DNA of 64,000 nt from Bacteroidales bacterium (GCA_017522065.1 JAFXAD010000049.1:1-64000), one strand, 5' to 3'. Positions 15,641 to 26,550 are shown, counted from the first letter of the stretch. Numbers and translations: made by a program. Notes: generated by a model not told the origin, from the letters alone.

Positions 15641-15723
15641 CGGATTGCAAATCCTTATATTAACTTGCGTCGGATTGCAAATCCGCCGCAACAAAGCAGC
15701 AACGAGCGCAAATCCGCCGCAAC
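15641..15723. repeat. Short imperfect repeats between nitroreductase and its fragment
   Basis: CGGATTGCAAATCC occurs at 15641 and 15671 (a near-palindrome), and GCAAATCCGCCGCAAC at 15677-15692 and again at 15708-15723. Together they fill the spacer between the two nitroreductase 5' ends. Confidence 0.8.
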
Positions 15724-15724
15724 T

Positions 15725-15801
15725 GTGTGCCCTACCCTCTTGGTGACTTTCTTCGTTCCGAAGACCTCGTTATATCTATTTTCCAAATAATTGTCTGCCA
15801 T
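15725..15801 (-). pseudogene. Duplicated 5' end of the nitroreductase gene
   Basis: Bases 15725-15801 repeat 15536-15612 at a constant offset of 189 with only a handful of differences, and encode MADNYLENRYNEVFGTKKV-like residues before running out of homology. This is a 26-codon fragment of the neighbouring gene left by a tandem partial duplication; it retains an ATG but no body. Confidence 0.85.
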
Positions 15802-15895
15802 CGATTTCTATTTATTTATGCTGTCAAATACGTCTGGCATTTCTGCCAAACTCCCGATGAATTGTACATCTAACGTTCATTTTCAGAAAATATTG

Positions 15896-15903
15896 TATTT
15901 TTG
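15896..15903 (+). promoter_or_regulatory. -7 box before the giant surface protein
   Basis: TATTTTTG fits TAnnTTTG and lies 35 bases before the start codon. No clear TTTG at -33. Confidence 0.5.
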
Positions 15904-15938
15904 CAGTCCAATTACATGCAGATTTACACTCAACAGCA

Positions 15939-18900
15939 ATGCTCCGAAAAACAATCATAGCGTTATTCTGTTTATTAACAATCCTCTTCACGACAGCTGA
16001 AGCACAGAGCACGTATACCATGCCTCACTTAGGCACAGACACAATGTATCTGACCGGAGGACTATGCATGACCATTCTCGACCCCGGCGGCGAAGGGCAG
16101 TACGAAAACAACGAAGACTCGTACCTGTACATCATTTCTGACACTTGGTTTTATATGCAGGTCGACTACATGTTAGGCGTGCAGAGCGATGGGAAGGACT
16201 GGGTAAAGATATATTACGACACCATTATGAGTCCTAACCAGTTGTTAGACTCATTGACTGGAAACGGCAGCAAATCGTATGGAAGCGGGCGATATCGCAC
16301 CGTCATTCATTTCCACAGCAACAGCTATAGTTGTTACGATGGTTTCCGCATAAGGATACGGTATGAAAACACTATATACAACTGGTCCTACACGCCACAG
16401 ACCTCCAGCAGCGTACAACTCAGTTGGAACGACTACAATGAGTCCAACAGCGGATGGACCGTATACTACTGGTGGGATGCCGACAGCGTGCTGTCCTTGC
16501 AATCCACGACAAAATCGGCCACGATAAGCGATATGCGCAACGACACGTGGTATGCCTACTACATCGTCAACAATGACTACTATTGCCAAAATCATACAAT
16601 TAAAAACATGTGTGCCTTAACGGACACGGCCTCATCTGTCCTGATGGCTTCGGCAGGCATCACCACACGCGACACGCTTGACGACATTCGATGCTACTCC
16701 CTTCAAGGTCCATCGGGCAATGGCAGCACCAACCTTTACTATCCTACAACAAATGCCTACTACATTTTCAACAAAGGCCACGGAGTCTATTTAGACGGTC
16801 AGGTCGCCTGTACAACCAACGTCAACGTCTCGACAAGCACCACTTTACATTGGCTAAATGTAGCCGGTATAGACGTATATACCAATATAAGCAATGGTCA
16901 TTTTAGCGGTTATTTTCCCGAAGGATGGGTATACATGCAATACCGCAACTACTCACGAGGAAACTTCGCAGTACGATATGAGAACGGCAGCGTAGTGGTA
17001 CCCGACACCAGCGGAGTAACCGCCAGCGGCGCCACCATCAGCTGGACGGACAGCACCGGCGCTTCCTCGTGGCGATTCCGATATCGCAGCAGCGAAGAGG
17101 AATGGCAAGAACTGACGACCTCTACCCCATCGGTGACACTCACGGGTTTGGATGCCGCCACGCAGTATGAGTACAGTATTGAAGGACTGGGCGATGTGCT
17201 GCCTTGTCTGGTACCAGAGCCCCATGCCTTCATCACTGCAGGGATGCCGGACGACACCATCATTATGCCTTTCCGCACCAAGAACGACACCATACGCCTC
17301 GAACCAGGCAGATGCTACACTCTACTCGACGCCGGGGGCAACCAACGGTATTTCGACAACGACTACTCCAAACTGGTACTTATGGCCCCTGCAGGCTGCC
17401 GGATGGTGATAGACGGTAAATGCCGCCTGGCGAGCAACGACATACTGTACATTATAGGCAACGCGCTGATAAAAACATACAAAACTTTCGACGCGGTGAA
17501 CTTCACGACCGAAGGCAACAGAGCCTCCATCGCTTTCGAGTCGAACAAAGAGCTGTCGTCGAACGGCTTCGTGCTGCATATACGCCTCACCGACACCCTG
17601 CACACTGTCGACAGCCTCATGGCGACCGGAATAAGCCAGACGTCGGCCACGATAAGCTGGAGCGACACCGTCACAACGTCATGGACTCTCTACTACGGCG
17701 ACAGCGAGTCCGCAATGGACTCCATAACCACCACACAGCGACAGGTACTACTTTCAGGCCTGCAGCCATCAACACAGTACATCTACAGCGTTGTCAGCAA
17801 CCTTCATGGAGGCGGATGCATGGCCGAGAGCAAACACGAACGAAAGTCCTTCATCACACAAGGGTTGGACAGCACCATCCGACTGATGTCCTACCGAGGC
17901 AACGACACCGTAGAGATAATACCTGGGCAATGCCTGTGCATATACGATGCCGGAGGCCCAACGCACAACTACTTCGACAGCGACAGTTCCACACTGCTCG
18001 TATACAGCGACCAGTATTTCTATATCGACGGAATGTGGACACTTGATCCTCAGCAAACCGGCGATGCCGACGACTTGCTCAGCTGCAGAGGGGCAAAGTG
18101 GGGCTACAACTACAACAAACAACAACACATATTCACCAACTGTGCGAACACGGTCATTAACGGTCAAAGCAAGAAGAGCATGGCGCTGAAATTTGAGAGC
18201 AACTACCGCAACAACAACCAAGGCTATCGGCTGGATGTAGTGTGGAACACGATAGGTGTGGGCAGCGTCAACTTCAGCAATATTACCGAAACGACGGCTC
18301 GCATCAGCTGGACCCAGACAGGCAGTTCTCCTCAGACAATCGTATGGTACGGTCCCAGCGGAAGCGCCCTCACACCAATAGTAGCCACAACAAATCCATT
18401 CACGCTCAGTGGACTGCAGCCGAACACGCTGTACGATGTCCGCATTGGCGGCGACAGCGTAGTTTGCCATGCATCGAGGACATACAGTTTCACAACCGCA
18501 CAGGCAATCGGCCCGAACGACATCGTGATGCCGACGCACGGAATCGACACCCTCACGATCAATCACGGCGACTGCTACACAATCCTTGACCCAGGTGGAT
18601 ACGGAAACTACTTTTCCTCCGACACTTCAGTCATCGTGTTACAGACAGCCACAGGCGAAGGGCTATACTATTCAATACAATGGGATCTTGACGACGAACT
18701 CTATGTCTCCGACGGACCGAACGGCTATGAGATCCGACTTTACCAATATCCATACAGCCGGCAAATGTGGGTGCCCAGCGGCGTAGTGAAGCTGCGATTC
18801 CAGTCGAACGAAGCAATTCAGAGTAGCGGTTTCGTTATGAAAGTCTATTCGGCATCGACAGTTTACGGACCCAACTACCAGAATATGACCGACACGTCGG

Positions 18901-21900
18901 TGACCATCACCTGGCAAGACACCAGCAGCGCTACCTCTTGGCAGTTCCGATACGGGCCAACCATTGATTCAATGACCACAGTGACGACAACGCAAAAACA
19001 GTACCACCTGACAGGCCTGAGACGAAACAAGCAGTACTATTACCGCATCTACAACTCGGACGAGGACCTCACGTCAGGATGCTTTCTCGACAACACCTTC
19101 GGTATCATCATGCCCTGCGATTCAGACCTGCTGATTGTGCCTTACATCAGTTCCGGTGCATTGACGTGCAACAACTTACCATTATATTATTCAACAACAA
19201 AGACCATCTCGGCAAAAACCTGCCACCATTTGCTTGACGACGGGTCGACGGATCGGATGTTCCAGAAAGGCGACAACACTTATAACATCATTGTCCCAGA
19301 TGCACAAAGTGTTACCGTAAAGGGGCACTACGAATTAGGGACCTCCAAATTCTATGTCTACAGCACCCCCAGCAATACTGGGAGCTATTTCAGCGGAACG
19401 GGGTATATCGAGAAGAACGTCAACAACAGTTTCTACATCAAAACAAACTATGGAGGAGGTGATGACGACTATGGATTCGATTTGGATCTACAATACAACT
19501 ATCAGGCAACCAATATCACAATCGCATGGGACAGTGCCGACTCTGCCGTAGTGACATGGGTCGACACCTCCAGCATCCAGTGGATGGTGACCTACGGGCC
19601 TGCCGAAAAGCTGCTCGACACCATCTTCACAGACCAACCCAGAGCTGTGCTGACAGGCTTACGCCTCAACCAACAGTATGTGGTATACATCATCGGGACC
19701 TCCCCGTTGGAACACAGCTGCAAACAGCATATCTCTACAAAATCGTCGTTTCTTACTGTCACCGACAGCTCTCTATTGGTGGTACCATATAAACATCCTT
19801 TGCAGGTAACACTCGACCCAAGTATCTGCTACACGATAACTGACCACAGTCCAGAATACGATTATTTCTATGACGACAATAGATCACAATCCACTTCTAA
19901 CACATTCAGAATCATCGCGCCAGATGACGTTTTGATGACCATAAAAGGATGGTTTCATCTAAAAGACAGTTACCTACTCTACTACAGAAACGAGTCGAAC
20001 ATTCAAAAAACGGTATGGGCTCCTATGAACGACGATAATTATACTTTGGCCAATATAAAAGAATTCCAAATTCTGCCCAATGTAGGGGTCGACACCCTTG
20101 TTGATGCCGGTTTCGAGTTGTATGTCAGCTACTCTACCATTACCAACATCCAAACCTCGCTCGAGACCGACACTACCTGCCGCCTGACGTGGAAGGACGT
20201 GAGCGACGCCACGCTGTGGAAAGTATATTACGGCATGAGCCTCAACCAGATGGATTCGGTAGTGACCGACAGACCCGTTGCTCACCTCTACGGTCTGGAA
20301 TACGGCATGCACTACACCGTGTTCATCACCAGCAACGCCAGCTCGCTCAACTGCATGGACACCGCATGGTTTGAGTTCTGCTCCGGCAACCGCGATTGCC
20401 TCGACTACACCGACATAACCAGTTGTTTTGCCACAACATACTATGGTACATTCACCTCGCCACGCTATTGGCAAGGGTTGATAGACTATGGTGCCGACAG
20501 CATCTACTCTCGGCACACCGTGATTACCGATACCAACGCGACCGACCCCCGTACCGGCGGTATGCTTCGCTGCGTGCCAACCTTTGCAGGACATACAAAC
20601 TCAATACGCTTAGGCAACTGGAACATCGGGGCAGAAGCGGAATCGATGCAATACAGTTACCGCGTCGACACCACCCGCTCCGAAGCTATGTTGCTACGAT
20701 ATGCTGTAGTGCTGGAAAATCCCGGTCACATTCCCGCTCACCAGCCTCGCTTCCGCTTCGAAATCACCGACGAACGGGGCAACCAGCTGGACCAGTTATG
20801 CTATTCGGCCGATTTTGTGTCGAGTGAGAGTCTTGGGTGGAATTCATATTCATACGACACCAACTACGTGCTTTGGAAAGACTGGACCCCTGTAGGAGTG
20901 AACTTGCAGAACCTACACGGCCAACGCATAAACGTAAACCTCACGACTTACGACTGTCAGGAGTCGGGGCATTTCGGATACGCCTATTACACTTTGGAAT
21001 GCGGCACCAAAGACATTCTTGCCACCAACTGCGGAGAGGTTCACGAAAACACGTTCATAGCTCCCGAAGGATTTACATACCAATGGTTTAACATCGACAG
21101 CACCGATGTGGTTTTGTCAACCGGCAGGACATTCACATCGGACCAGAACGGGACATACAAATGCCGTGCCTATTTCCCGGGAGCTATTGGCAATTCGAAC
21201 TGCTATTTCGAGAAAACCGTCGTCGTCGGCGATGCATATCCATACGCCAACTTTGAATATGAGGTGATTGACACTAACGACTGCTTGGTAGCGATACAGT
21301 TCTACAACCGCAGCATCGTCACCTCCGATTCGCTCCACACCATGCCTACAGCCATGGAATGCGGCAGCAGATATTGGGATTTCGGCGACGGTAGCACAAG
21401 CTACGACAAGCACCCGATGCACTATTTCGAGCCAGGATGGTATGACGTGACCCTGTCGGCCATGGTGGGTGCCGATTCCAACACATGCACACACGACACA
21501 ACAATCCGCATATTTGTGCCAAGTCCCTGCATTATTTACGACTCGATCGACACAGCCATCTGTCAAGGCGACACTCTTTGGATAAGAGAAACACCATTGA
21601 CAACCTCGTGCGACACTATTGTCCGCGACGACTATCGGGCCGACAGCATCATGGCAACAGTAGTCAAACTTGTTGTACACCCTGTGTTCGACACCATGCT
21701 ATATGGCAGTATGTGCGACGAGGATCCTTACACATTTTTCGACTTCAACGAGAATGCAGCAGGCGACTACATACATCATTTCCAATCAATCTTTGGTTGC
21801 GACAGCATCTATAGGCTCAACCTTGTCTACAGCACCCGATACGATACCACTCTTGTGGTGCGAGCATGCGACAACACGGGCTACAGCTATCGCGACACAA

Positions 21901-23180
21901 TCCTTTACGAGACAGGCATCTTTATAGACAGTCTCATGTCTGTCGGCAACTGTGACAGCGTTGTGACTATCAATCTGACTATCGACACGAGCTATCATCT
22001 AACCACTTTCGACACCATCTGCCACGGCGACACCATACTGTTCTACGGAGAACAGTTTTTCTACATCACAGACTATAACCACATCGACAGCACCACGGCA
22101 GGATGCGACAGCAACGAGTACCTGAACCTCTGGGTCAATCCACGATACTCGTCTTTCGACACCGTACATCTATGCAGCTACGAGACCTATACGTATCGTG
22201 GTCAAGAGTATAGTGCATCGTACGACATACTCGATTCGTTGATGACAACGCGGAATTGCGACAGCGTCATACACATCGCGTTACGGCTACACGACAGCAC
22301 GTTCCGTGCCGATGCCGTCATCAGCAACGATTCGGCAATATGGCTGCGCGGCGACACCCTCTTTGCAGGGTGTACCCCGATGAAAGTATGGTTTCAGGAT
22401 TTGTCTGTAAATGCCAGTAGCGTGACTTGGTTGTTCGGTGACGACGAATCTTCGGACAACAGACATGACATACACGTCTATCCCGACAGCGGAATATACT
22501 CCGTCACACTGATCGCACAAAGTATTGCAGGATGCTACGATACAGTTACGATGAACGATGCAATACAAGTGTTCCAGAGGCATAAGGCCGATTTCTCGTG
22601 GACTCCCGAATCACCGTCAATGAAAGACGCCACCGTCCGTTTCATAAACCTCACCGATCCTCCAGACACGCTGAGTCCCTATGTATGGTACATCTTCCCA
22701 GCTGATGCCGATACGACAGACGAGCCCTCCGATTCCGTCAAGGCTTTCGAAATCACATGGAAATGGGAGGAAGAGGACTATTCTACCGACTACAGACAAT
22801 ACGTTGTGCTTGCCTCATGGCGTAGCTTCGAGACATTGAAACAGGATACCTTGGTTTGCCTCGACACATCACGCCACTGGGTTCTTATTGCCAACATCTA
22901 TCTCCAGTTCCCGAACAGTGTAACCCCTAATGGCGACGGCGTCAACGACACCTGGAGCATCGTCAACCTTGCCGAACTGGGATACTATCCCACAAACAGG
23001 CTGCGAATTTATGACCGATGGGGCAGATTGGTATACCACCGCCAGAACATAAGCACCAGCGACGAAGCATGGGATCCTAACGACTGCGACTGTCCGGATG
23101 GAACCTACTTCTTCCGTTTCGACGCTCAAGGCGAATACGGTTTTGTAAACCACAATGGAGTTATTGAAGTAATACGATAA
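15939..23180 (+). CDS. Giant T9SS-secreted multidomain protein (CUB-like/FN3/PKD)
   Basis: A 2,413-residue exported protein. Signal peptide 1-22 (TTAEAQ). Residues about 25-1470 hold seven alternating pairs of a CUB-like module (for example CYTILDPGGYGNYFSSD and, closing, VIHFHSNSYSCYDGF) and a fibronectin-III-like module (for example ATISWTDSTGASSWRFRY). Residues about 1485-1720 form a separate domain conserved in look with gliding-type proteins. PKD domains follow near 1770-1870 (YWDFGDGSTSYDKHP) and 2120-2210 (VTWLFGDDESSD), with Cys/Asp-rich CDS-repeats between. The last 87 residues are the gliding-motility-type C-terminal domain (NSVTPNGDGVNDTW, IYDRWGRLVY), a type IX cargo signal. Likely a cell-surface adhesin. 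Its stop lies 12 bases from that of convergent ubiE. Confidence 0.92.
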   Translation: MLRKTIIALFCLLTILFTTAEAQSTYTMPHLGTDTMYLTGGLCMTILDPGGEGQYENNEDSYLYIISDTWFYMQVDYMLGVQSDGKDWVKIYYDTIMSPNQLLDSLTGNGSKSYGSGRYRTVIHFHSNSYSCYDGFRIRIRYENTIYNWSYTPQTSSSVQLSWNDYNESNSGWTVYYWWDADSVLSLQSTTKSATISDMRNDTWYAYYIVNNDYYCQNHTIKNMCALTDTASSVLMASAGITTRDTLDDIRCYSLQGPSGNGSTNLYYPTTNAYYIFNKGHGVYLDGQVACTTNVNVSTSTTLHWLNVAGIDVYTNISNGHFSGYFPEGWVYMQYRNYSRGNFAVRYENGSVVVPDTSGVTASGATISWTDSTGASSWRFRYRSSEEEWQELTTSTPSVTLTGLDAATQYEYSIEGLGDVLPCLVPEPHAFITAGMPDDTIIMPFRTKNDTIRLEPGRCYTLLDAGGNQRYFDNDYSKLVLMAPAGCRMVIDGKCRLASNDILYIIGNALIKTYKTFDAVNFTTEGNRASIAFESNKELSSNGFVLHIRLTDTLHTVDSLMATGISQTSATISWSDTVTTSWTLYYGDSESAMDSITTTQRQVLLSGLQPSTQYIYSVVSNLHGGGCMAESKHERKSFITQGLDSTIRLMSYRGNDTVEIIPGQCLCIYDAGGPTHNYFDSDSSTLLVYSDQYFYIDGMWTLDPQQTGDADDLLSCRGAKWGYNYNKQQHIFTNCANTVINGQSKKSMALKFESNYRNNNQGYRLDVVWNTIGVGSVNFSNITETTARISWTQTGSSPQTIVWYGPSGSALTPIVATTNPFTLSGLQPNTLYDVRIGGDSVVCHASRTYSFTTAQAIGPNDIVMPTHGIDTLTINHGDCYTILDPGGYGNYFSSDTSVIVLQTATGEGLYYSIQWDLDDELYVSDGPNGYEIRLYQYPYSRQMWVPSGVVKLRFQSNEAIQSSGFVMKVYSASTVYGPNYQNMTDTSVTITWQDTSSATSWQFRYGPTIDSMTTVTTTQKQYHLTGLRRNKQYYYRIYNSDEDLTSGCFLDNTFGIIMPCDSDLLIVPYISSGALTCNNLPLYYSTTKTISAKTCHHLLDDGSTDRMFQKGDNTYNIIVPDAQSVTVKGHYELGTSKFYVYSTPSNTGSYFSGTGYIEKNVNNSFYIKTNYGGGDDDYGFDLDLQYNYQATNITIAWDSADSAVVTWVDTSSIQWMVTYGPAEKLLDTIFTDQPRAVLTGLRLNQQYVVYIIGTSPLEHSCKQHISTKSSFLTVTDSSLLVVPYKHPLQVTLDPSICYTITDHSPEYDYFYDDNRSQSTSNTFRIIAPDDVLMTIKGWFHLKDSYLLYYRNESNIQKTVWAPMNDDNYTLANIKEFQILPNVGVDTLVDAGFELYVSYSTITNIQTSLETDTTCRLTWKDVSDATLWKVYYGMSLNQMDSVVTDRPVAHLYGLEYGMHYTVFITSNASSLNCMDTAWFEFCSGNRDCLDYTDITSCFATTYYGTFTSPRYWQGLIDYGADSIYSRHTVITDTNATDPRTGGMLRCVPTFAGHTNSIRLGNWNIGAEAESMQYSYRVDTTRSEAMLLRYAVVLENPGHIPAHQPRFRFEITDERGNQLDQLCYSADFVSSESLGWNSYSYDTNYVLWKDWTPVGVNLQNLHGQRINVNLTTYDCQESGHFGYAYYTLECGTKDILATNCGEVHENTFIAPEGFTYQWFNIDSTDVVLSTGRTFTSDQNGTYKCRAYFPGAIGNSNCYFEKTVVVGDAYPYANFEYEVIDTNDCLVAIQFYNRSIVTSDSLHTMPTAMECGSRYWDFGDGSTSYDKHPMHYFEPGWYDVTLSAMVGADSNTCTHDTTIRIFVPSPCIIYDSIDTAICQGDTLWIRETPLTTSCDTIVRDDYRADSIMATVVKLVVHPVFDTMLYGSMCDEDPYTFFDFNENAAGDYIHHFQSIFGCDSIYRLNLVYSTRYDTTLVVRACDNTGYSYRDTILYETGIFIDSLMSVGNCDSVVTINLTIDTSYHLTTFDTICHGDTILFYGEQFFYITDYNHIDSTTAGCDSNEYLNLWVNPRYSSFDTVHLCSYETYTYRGQEYSASYDILDSLMTTRNCDSVIHIALRLHDSTFRADAVISNDSAIWLRGDTLFAGCTPMKVWFQDLSVNASSVTWLFGDDESSDNRHDIHVYPDSGIYSVTLIAQSIAGCYDTVTMNDAIQVFQRHKADFSWTPESPSMKDATVRFINLTDPPDTLSPYVWYIFPADADTTDEPSDSVKAFEITWKWEEEDYSTDYRQYVVLASWRSFETLKQDTLVCLDTSRHWVLIANIYLQFPNSVTPNGDGVNDTWSIVNLAELGYYPTNRLRIYDRWGRLVYHRQNISTSDEAWDPNDCDCPDGTYFFRFDAQGEYGFVNHNGVIEVIR

Positions 23181-23192
23181 GGGGCATGATGT

Positions 23193-23897
23193 TCAGTCAG
23201 CCTTCCTGCCACAATACATACGGCATACGCCGAAAAAGAACTTGCGCTGCTCTGCCCTGAGGCCGACGGCCTCAAGCTTCTGCAGCATCGCTTCGCCTTT
23301 GGGAAATCGCTCTATCGAATTGGGCAGGTAGGTGTAGGCCTCGCGGTTGCCGGCAATGCGCGAACCGAGCCAAGGAATAATACGGCGGGTATAGAGATTG
23401 TAGAATGGCCTGACCAGAGCGCTGTCGGGCGTGGACATCTCAAGAATCACCATTCGTCCGCCCGACTTTAATACACGTGCCATTTCGGCCAGTCCCTTAT
23501 CCAGGTGGACGAAGTTGCGAATGCCAAAAGCCGAAGTGACAGCATCGAACGTGGCGTCGTCGAATGGCAAAGCCTCGGCATTGGCGAGTTGAAAGTTGGC
23601 TTCCGCGGTCTTCCTGCGGGCAATGGCAAGCATCTCTTCGCTGAGGTCGATGCCGGTCACTGAACAGCCCTGTTTGGCAAGGCTTATAGCCATATCGCCA
23701 GTGCCACAGGCCACGTCCAGGGTTAATGCGTTAGTGCGTGAATGCGTTAATGCGTTAGTGGCTGACGCGGTCTTCCTTCGGGCTGTCTTGAGTGCCTCTT
23801 TGGCGGCACGCCGACGCCACAGACGGTCCATCCCCGCGGTCATAATATGGTTCAGGCGGTCGTAGTTCGTCGCTATCTTGTCGAAGTCGTAAGCCAT
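23193..23897 (-). CDS. ubiE: Demethylmenaquinone methyltransferase
   Basis: A 234-residue SAM-dependent methyltransferase of the UbiE/MenG family, the last step of menaquinone synthesis. Motifs: DFDKIATNYDRLNHIMTAG, SAM-binding LDVACGTGDMAISLAKQG, GIDLSEEML, and the UbiE signature FGIRNF. The start at MAYDFD makes a one-base overlap with the menA stop (TGATG); an ATG two codons earlier is possible. An in-frame octamer repeat (23725-23760) adds a Thr/Ser/Asn-rich insertion just before SAM motif I, not usual in the family. Confidence 0.94.
   Translation of the reverse strand: MAYDFDKIATNYDRLNHIMTAGMDRLWRRRAAKEALKTARRKTASATNALTHSRTNALTLDVACGTGDMAISLAKQGCSVTGIDLSEEMLAIARRKTAEANFQLANAEALPFDDATFDAVTSAFGIRNFVHLDKGLAEMARVLKSGGRMVILEMSTPDSALVRPFYNLYTRRIIPWLGSRIAGNREAYTYLPNSIERFPKGEAMLQKLEAVGLRAEQRKFFFGVCRMYCGRKAD
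23725..23760. repeat. Octamer repeat inside ubiE
   Basis: Units AATGCGTT, AGTGCGTG, AATGCGTT, AATGCGTT, then AGTG. Four and a half eight-base units in the coding sequence; loss or gain of a single unit would shift the frame. Confidence 0.85.
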
Positions 23898-24796
23898 CAG
23901 CATCTTGAATTTAACAGGCCAAACAACAAAGGCATAACACCGCTGTACAACACCGCCAACACAAAAGTCGTGATTACCAAAAGCGGCAACATCGGGTCAA
24001 GGTTCCTACCTTCGCGTGTCCATACACCATACAGGTGCCAGACAAAGAAGGGAACCGTAATGCAGCAAGCAACAATCTGAACAAGAGCGACTGATGCAAG
24101 AAAGAAACTTGCGACACCCAGCACAATCAAAAAAGTATGGTATATCCGCGCGTTGCGAACGCCAATGCAAAGCGGTATCGTTCGACGAATACCCTTATCG
24201 CTTTGTATGTCACGGATATTATTGACATTCAGCACTGCGACACTCAGCAGTCCCACTCCCACAGCGGGCAGCAGAAGCCAGCGTTCGCAATCCAAAGTGC
24301 CAACCACAACATAGTAGCTGCCGAGAACGCTAACCAGACCGAAAAAGATAAACACGAACAAATCGCCCCATCCACGATAACCGTAAGGGGACTTGCCAAG
24401 GGTGTAGTGTGTGGCGGCCCAGATAGCGGCAGCGCCCAAAAGAAGCAGCCACCACGGGGAACCTGACACCAGAACCATCGCCAGACCACTTAAGCAGCAG
24501 AACACTACCATACCATTGATGGCGCGCCACATCTGCTTCTCAGTCAGTCCGCCGTCGGTCATACTATAGTTGGGTCCTTCCCTGCCCTCGCCGTCCACGC
24601 CGCTCAGGTGGTCGCCCATCTCGTTGCTGAGATTGGAGAGCACCTGCAGAGCGCAGCCAGTAACCATAACCAGCAGAAGCGACCATACACTGCCGCCATT
24701 GCCCATAGCCAAAAAGCCTCCGCACACTACCCCCGCCAGCGACAGGGGCAGCGTGCGGAGACGCATAGAGTTGATCAGAGCCTTAACCGTGCTCAT
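23897..24796 (-). CDS. menA: 1,4-dihydroxy-2-naphthoate polyprenyltransferase
   Basis: A 299-residue membrane prenyltransferase (UbiA superfamily) that attaches the isoprenoid tail in menaquinone synthesis. The two Asp-rich prenyl-diphosphate sites are visible: [20 protein letters not shown] (about 55-75) and [16 protein letters not shown] (about 190-206). Eight or nine hydrophobic segments. Its ATG overlaps the aspS stop by four bases (ATGA), and its stop overlaps ubiE by one base, giving a tightly coupled trio. Confidence 0.94.
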   Translation of the reverse strand: MSTVKALINSMRLRTLPLSLAGVVCGGFLAMGNGGSVWSLLLVMVTGCALQVLSNLSNEMGDHLSGVDGEGREGPNYSMTDGGLTEKQMWRAINGMVVFCCLSGLAMVLVSGSPWWLLLLGAAAIWAATHYTLGKSPYGYRGWGDLFVFIFFGLVSVLGSYYVVVGTLDCERWLLLPAVGVGLLSVAVLNVNNIRDIQSDKGIRRTIPLCIGVRNARIYHTFLIVLGVASFFLASVALVQIVACCITVPFFVWHLYGVWTREGRNLDPMLPLLVITTFVLAVLYSGVMPLLFGLLNSRC

Positions 24797-26550
24797 CCCT
24801 TCAAATCCACTTTAATCTGCAATTCGTCAAGCTGCGCATCGGAGATTGGCGACGGCGAACCCGACATCACATCGCGACCCGAATTGTTCTTCGGGAAAGC
24901 GATGAAGTCGCGGATCGAGTCGGCGCCACCGAAGAGCGAGCAGAGACGGTCGAAACCGAAGGCAAGACCGGCGTGCGGCGGAGCGCCGTAGGTGAAGGCA
25001 TCCATCAGGAAGCCGAACTGGGCAGCGGCCTGCTCGTCGGTGAAGCCCAGCGTGTGGAACATCTTGTTCTGCAGCGTGCGATCGTGGATACGGATCGAGC
25101 CGCCACCCACCTCGACGCCGTTCATCACGATGTCGTAGGCATTGGCGCGGATATCGCCCCAACGCGACGGGTCGTCGAGTAGAGGCTCATCCTCGGGTTT
25201 CGGAGCCGTAAAAGGATGGTGCATAGCGTAGTAGCGCTGCGTCTCGTCGTCCCATTCCAAAAGCGGGAAGTCGATAACCCACAGCGGAGCGAAGACCTCG
25301 GGATTGCGTAGACCCAGCTGCTGACCCATCTCGAGACGCAGAGCGCAGAGCTGCACGCGCGTCTTCATTGCCGGTCCACAGAGGATAAGCATCAGATCGC
25401 CAGGTTTGGCGCCGAACTTCTCGGCGATGGCCTTCTGGTCGTCCTGAGTGTAGAACTTGTCGACCGAGCTCTTGAACGTGCCGTCGGCGTTGTATTTTAT
25501 GTAGACCATTCCGCCGGCGCCCACCTGCGGACGCTTGACGAAGTCGGTCAGCGCATCGAGCTGCTTGCGAGTGTATTCGGCGCAACCTTCGGCACAAATA
25601 CCAACGACGAGTTCGGCATTGTCGAACAGGCCGAAGCCCTTGCCCTTGGCCACATCGTTCAGCTCCACAAACTCCATACCGAAACGAATGTCGGGCTTGT
25701 CGCTGCCATAGCGGCGCATAGCGTCGTGCCAGGTGATGCGCGGGAAGGGACCGAAATAGAGACCCTTCACCTCGTGGAAGAGGTGCTTGGCCAAACCTTC
25801 AAAGGTCTGAAGCACATCCTCCTGCTCCACGAACGACATCTCGCAGTCGATCTGCGTGAACTCCGGCTGGCGGTCGGCACGCAAGTCCTCATCGCGGAAA
25901 CAGCGCACAATCTGGAAATAGCGGTCCATACCGGCCACCATAAGCAGCTGCTTGTACTGCTGTGGGCTCTGCGGCAGGGCATAGAACTCGCCAGGATTCA
26001 TTCGGCTCGGAACGACGAAGTCGCGGGCGCCTTCGGGAGTCGACTTGATAAGCATCGGGGTCTCGATTTCAAGGAAATCGAGATTGCTCAAGTAGTTGCG
26101 CACCAGCATAGCCATACGATGACGCAGTTCCAGGTTACGGCGCACCGGATTGCGGCGAATGTCGAGGTAACGGTAACGCATACGCAGGTCATCACCTCCA
26201 TCCGACTGGTCTTCTATTGTAAAGGGTGGAGTCTTGGCAGCGTTAAGGATATTGAGTTCCTTAACGTCTATTTCTATTTCGCCCGTAGGTATCTTATTGT
26301 TCTTTGAGGCACGTTCGATGACGGTGCCTTTGATTTGTATGACATATTCACGACCCAATTTGCGAGCCTGCTCACAAAGGTCGGCATTAGTCTCCATATT
26401 GAAGGCCAACTGTGTGATGCCGTAACGGTCACGCAGGTCGACAAAAGTCATTCCTCCAAGGTCGCGGCTACGCTGCACCCAACCGGCAAGTGTAACCACT
26501 TGGCCGACATTGGAAATATTTAATTCACCACAAGTGTTTGTACGATACAT
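24793..26550 (-). CDS. aspS: Aspartyl-tRNA synthetase
   Basis: A 585-residue bacterial-type AspRS. Start taken at [11 protein letters not shown], the conserved beginning of the OB anticodon domain; the open frame extends 29 codons upstream through AT-rich sequence. Visible: [19 protein letters not shown], class II motif 1 region, flipping loop [20 protein letters not shown], motif 2 [18 protein letters not shown], the GAD insertion, and motif 3 [15 protein letters not shown]. It charges tRNA-Asp. First gene of the coupled aspS-menA-ubiE unit. Confidence 0.97.
   Translation of the reverse strand: MYRTNTCGELNISNVGQVVTLAGWVQRSRDLGGMTFVDLRDRYGITQLAFNMETNADLCEQARKLGREYVIQIKGTVIERASKNNKIPTGEIEIDVKELNILNAAKTPPFTIEDQSDGGDDLRMRYRYLDIRRNPVRRNLELRHRMAMLVRNYLSNLDFLEIETPMLIKSTPEGARDFVVPSRMNPGEFYALPQSPQQYKQLLMVAGMDRYFQIVRCFRDEDLRADRQPEFTQIDCEMSFVEQEDVLQTFEGLAKHLFHEVKGLYFGPFPRITWHDAMRRYGSDKPDIRFGMEFVELNDVAKGKGFGLFDNAELVVGICAEGCAEYTRKQLDALTDFVKRPQVGAGGMVYIKYNADGTFKSSVDKFYTQDDQKAIAEKFGAKPGDLMLILCGPAMKTRVQLCALRLEMGQQLGLRNPEVFAPLWVIDFPLLEWDDETQRYYAMHHPFTAPKPEDEPLLDDPSRWGDIRANAYDIVMNGVEVGGGSIRIHDRTLQNKMFHTLGFTDEQAAAQFGFLMDAFTYGAPPHAGLAFGFDRLCSLFGGADSIRDFIAFPKNNSGRDVMSGSPSPISDAQLDELQIKVDLKG

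Noticed and set aside
15641-15723. Possible short CRISPR-like array
   Set aside because: Only two or three imperfect units with unequal, very short spacers and no cas genes in the window.
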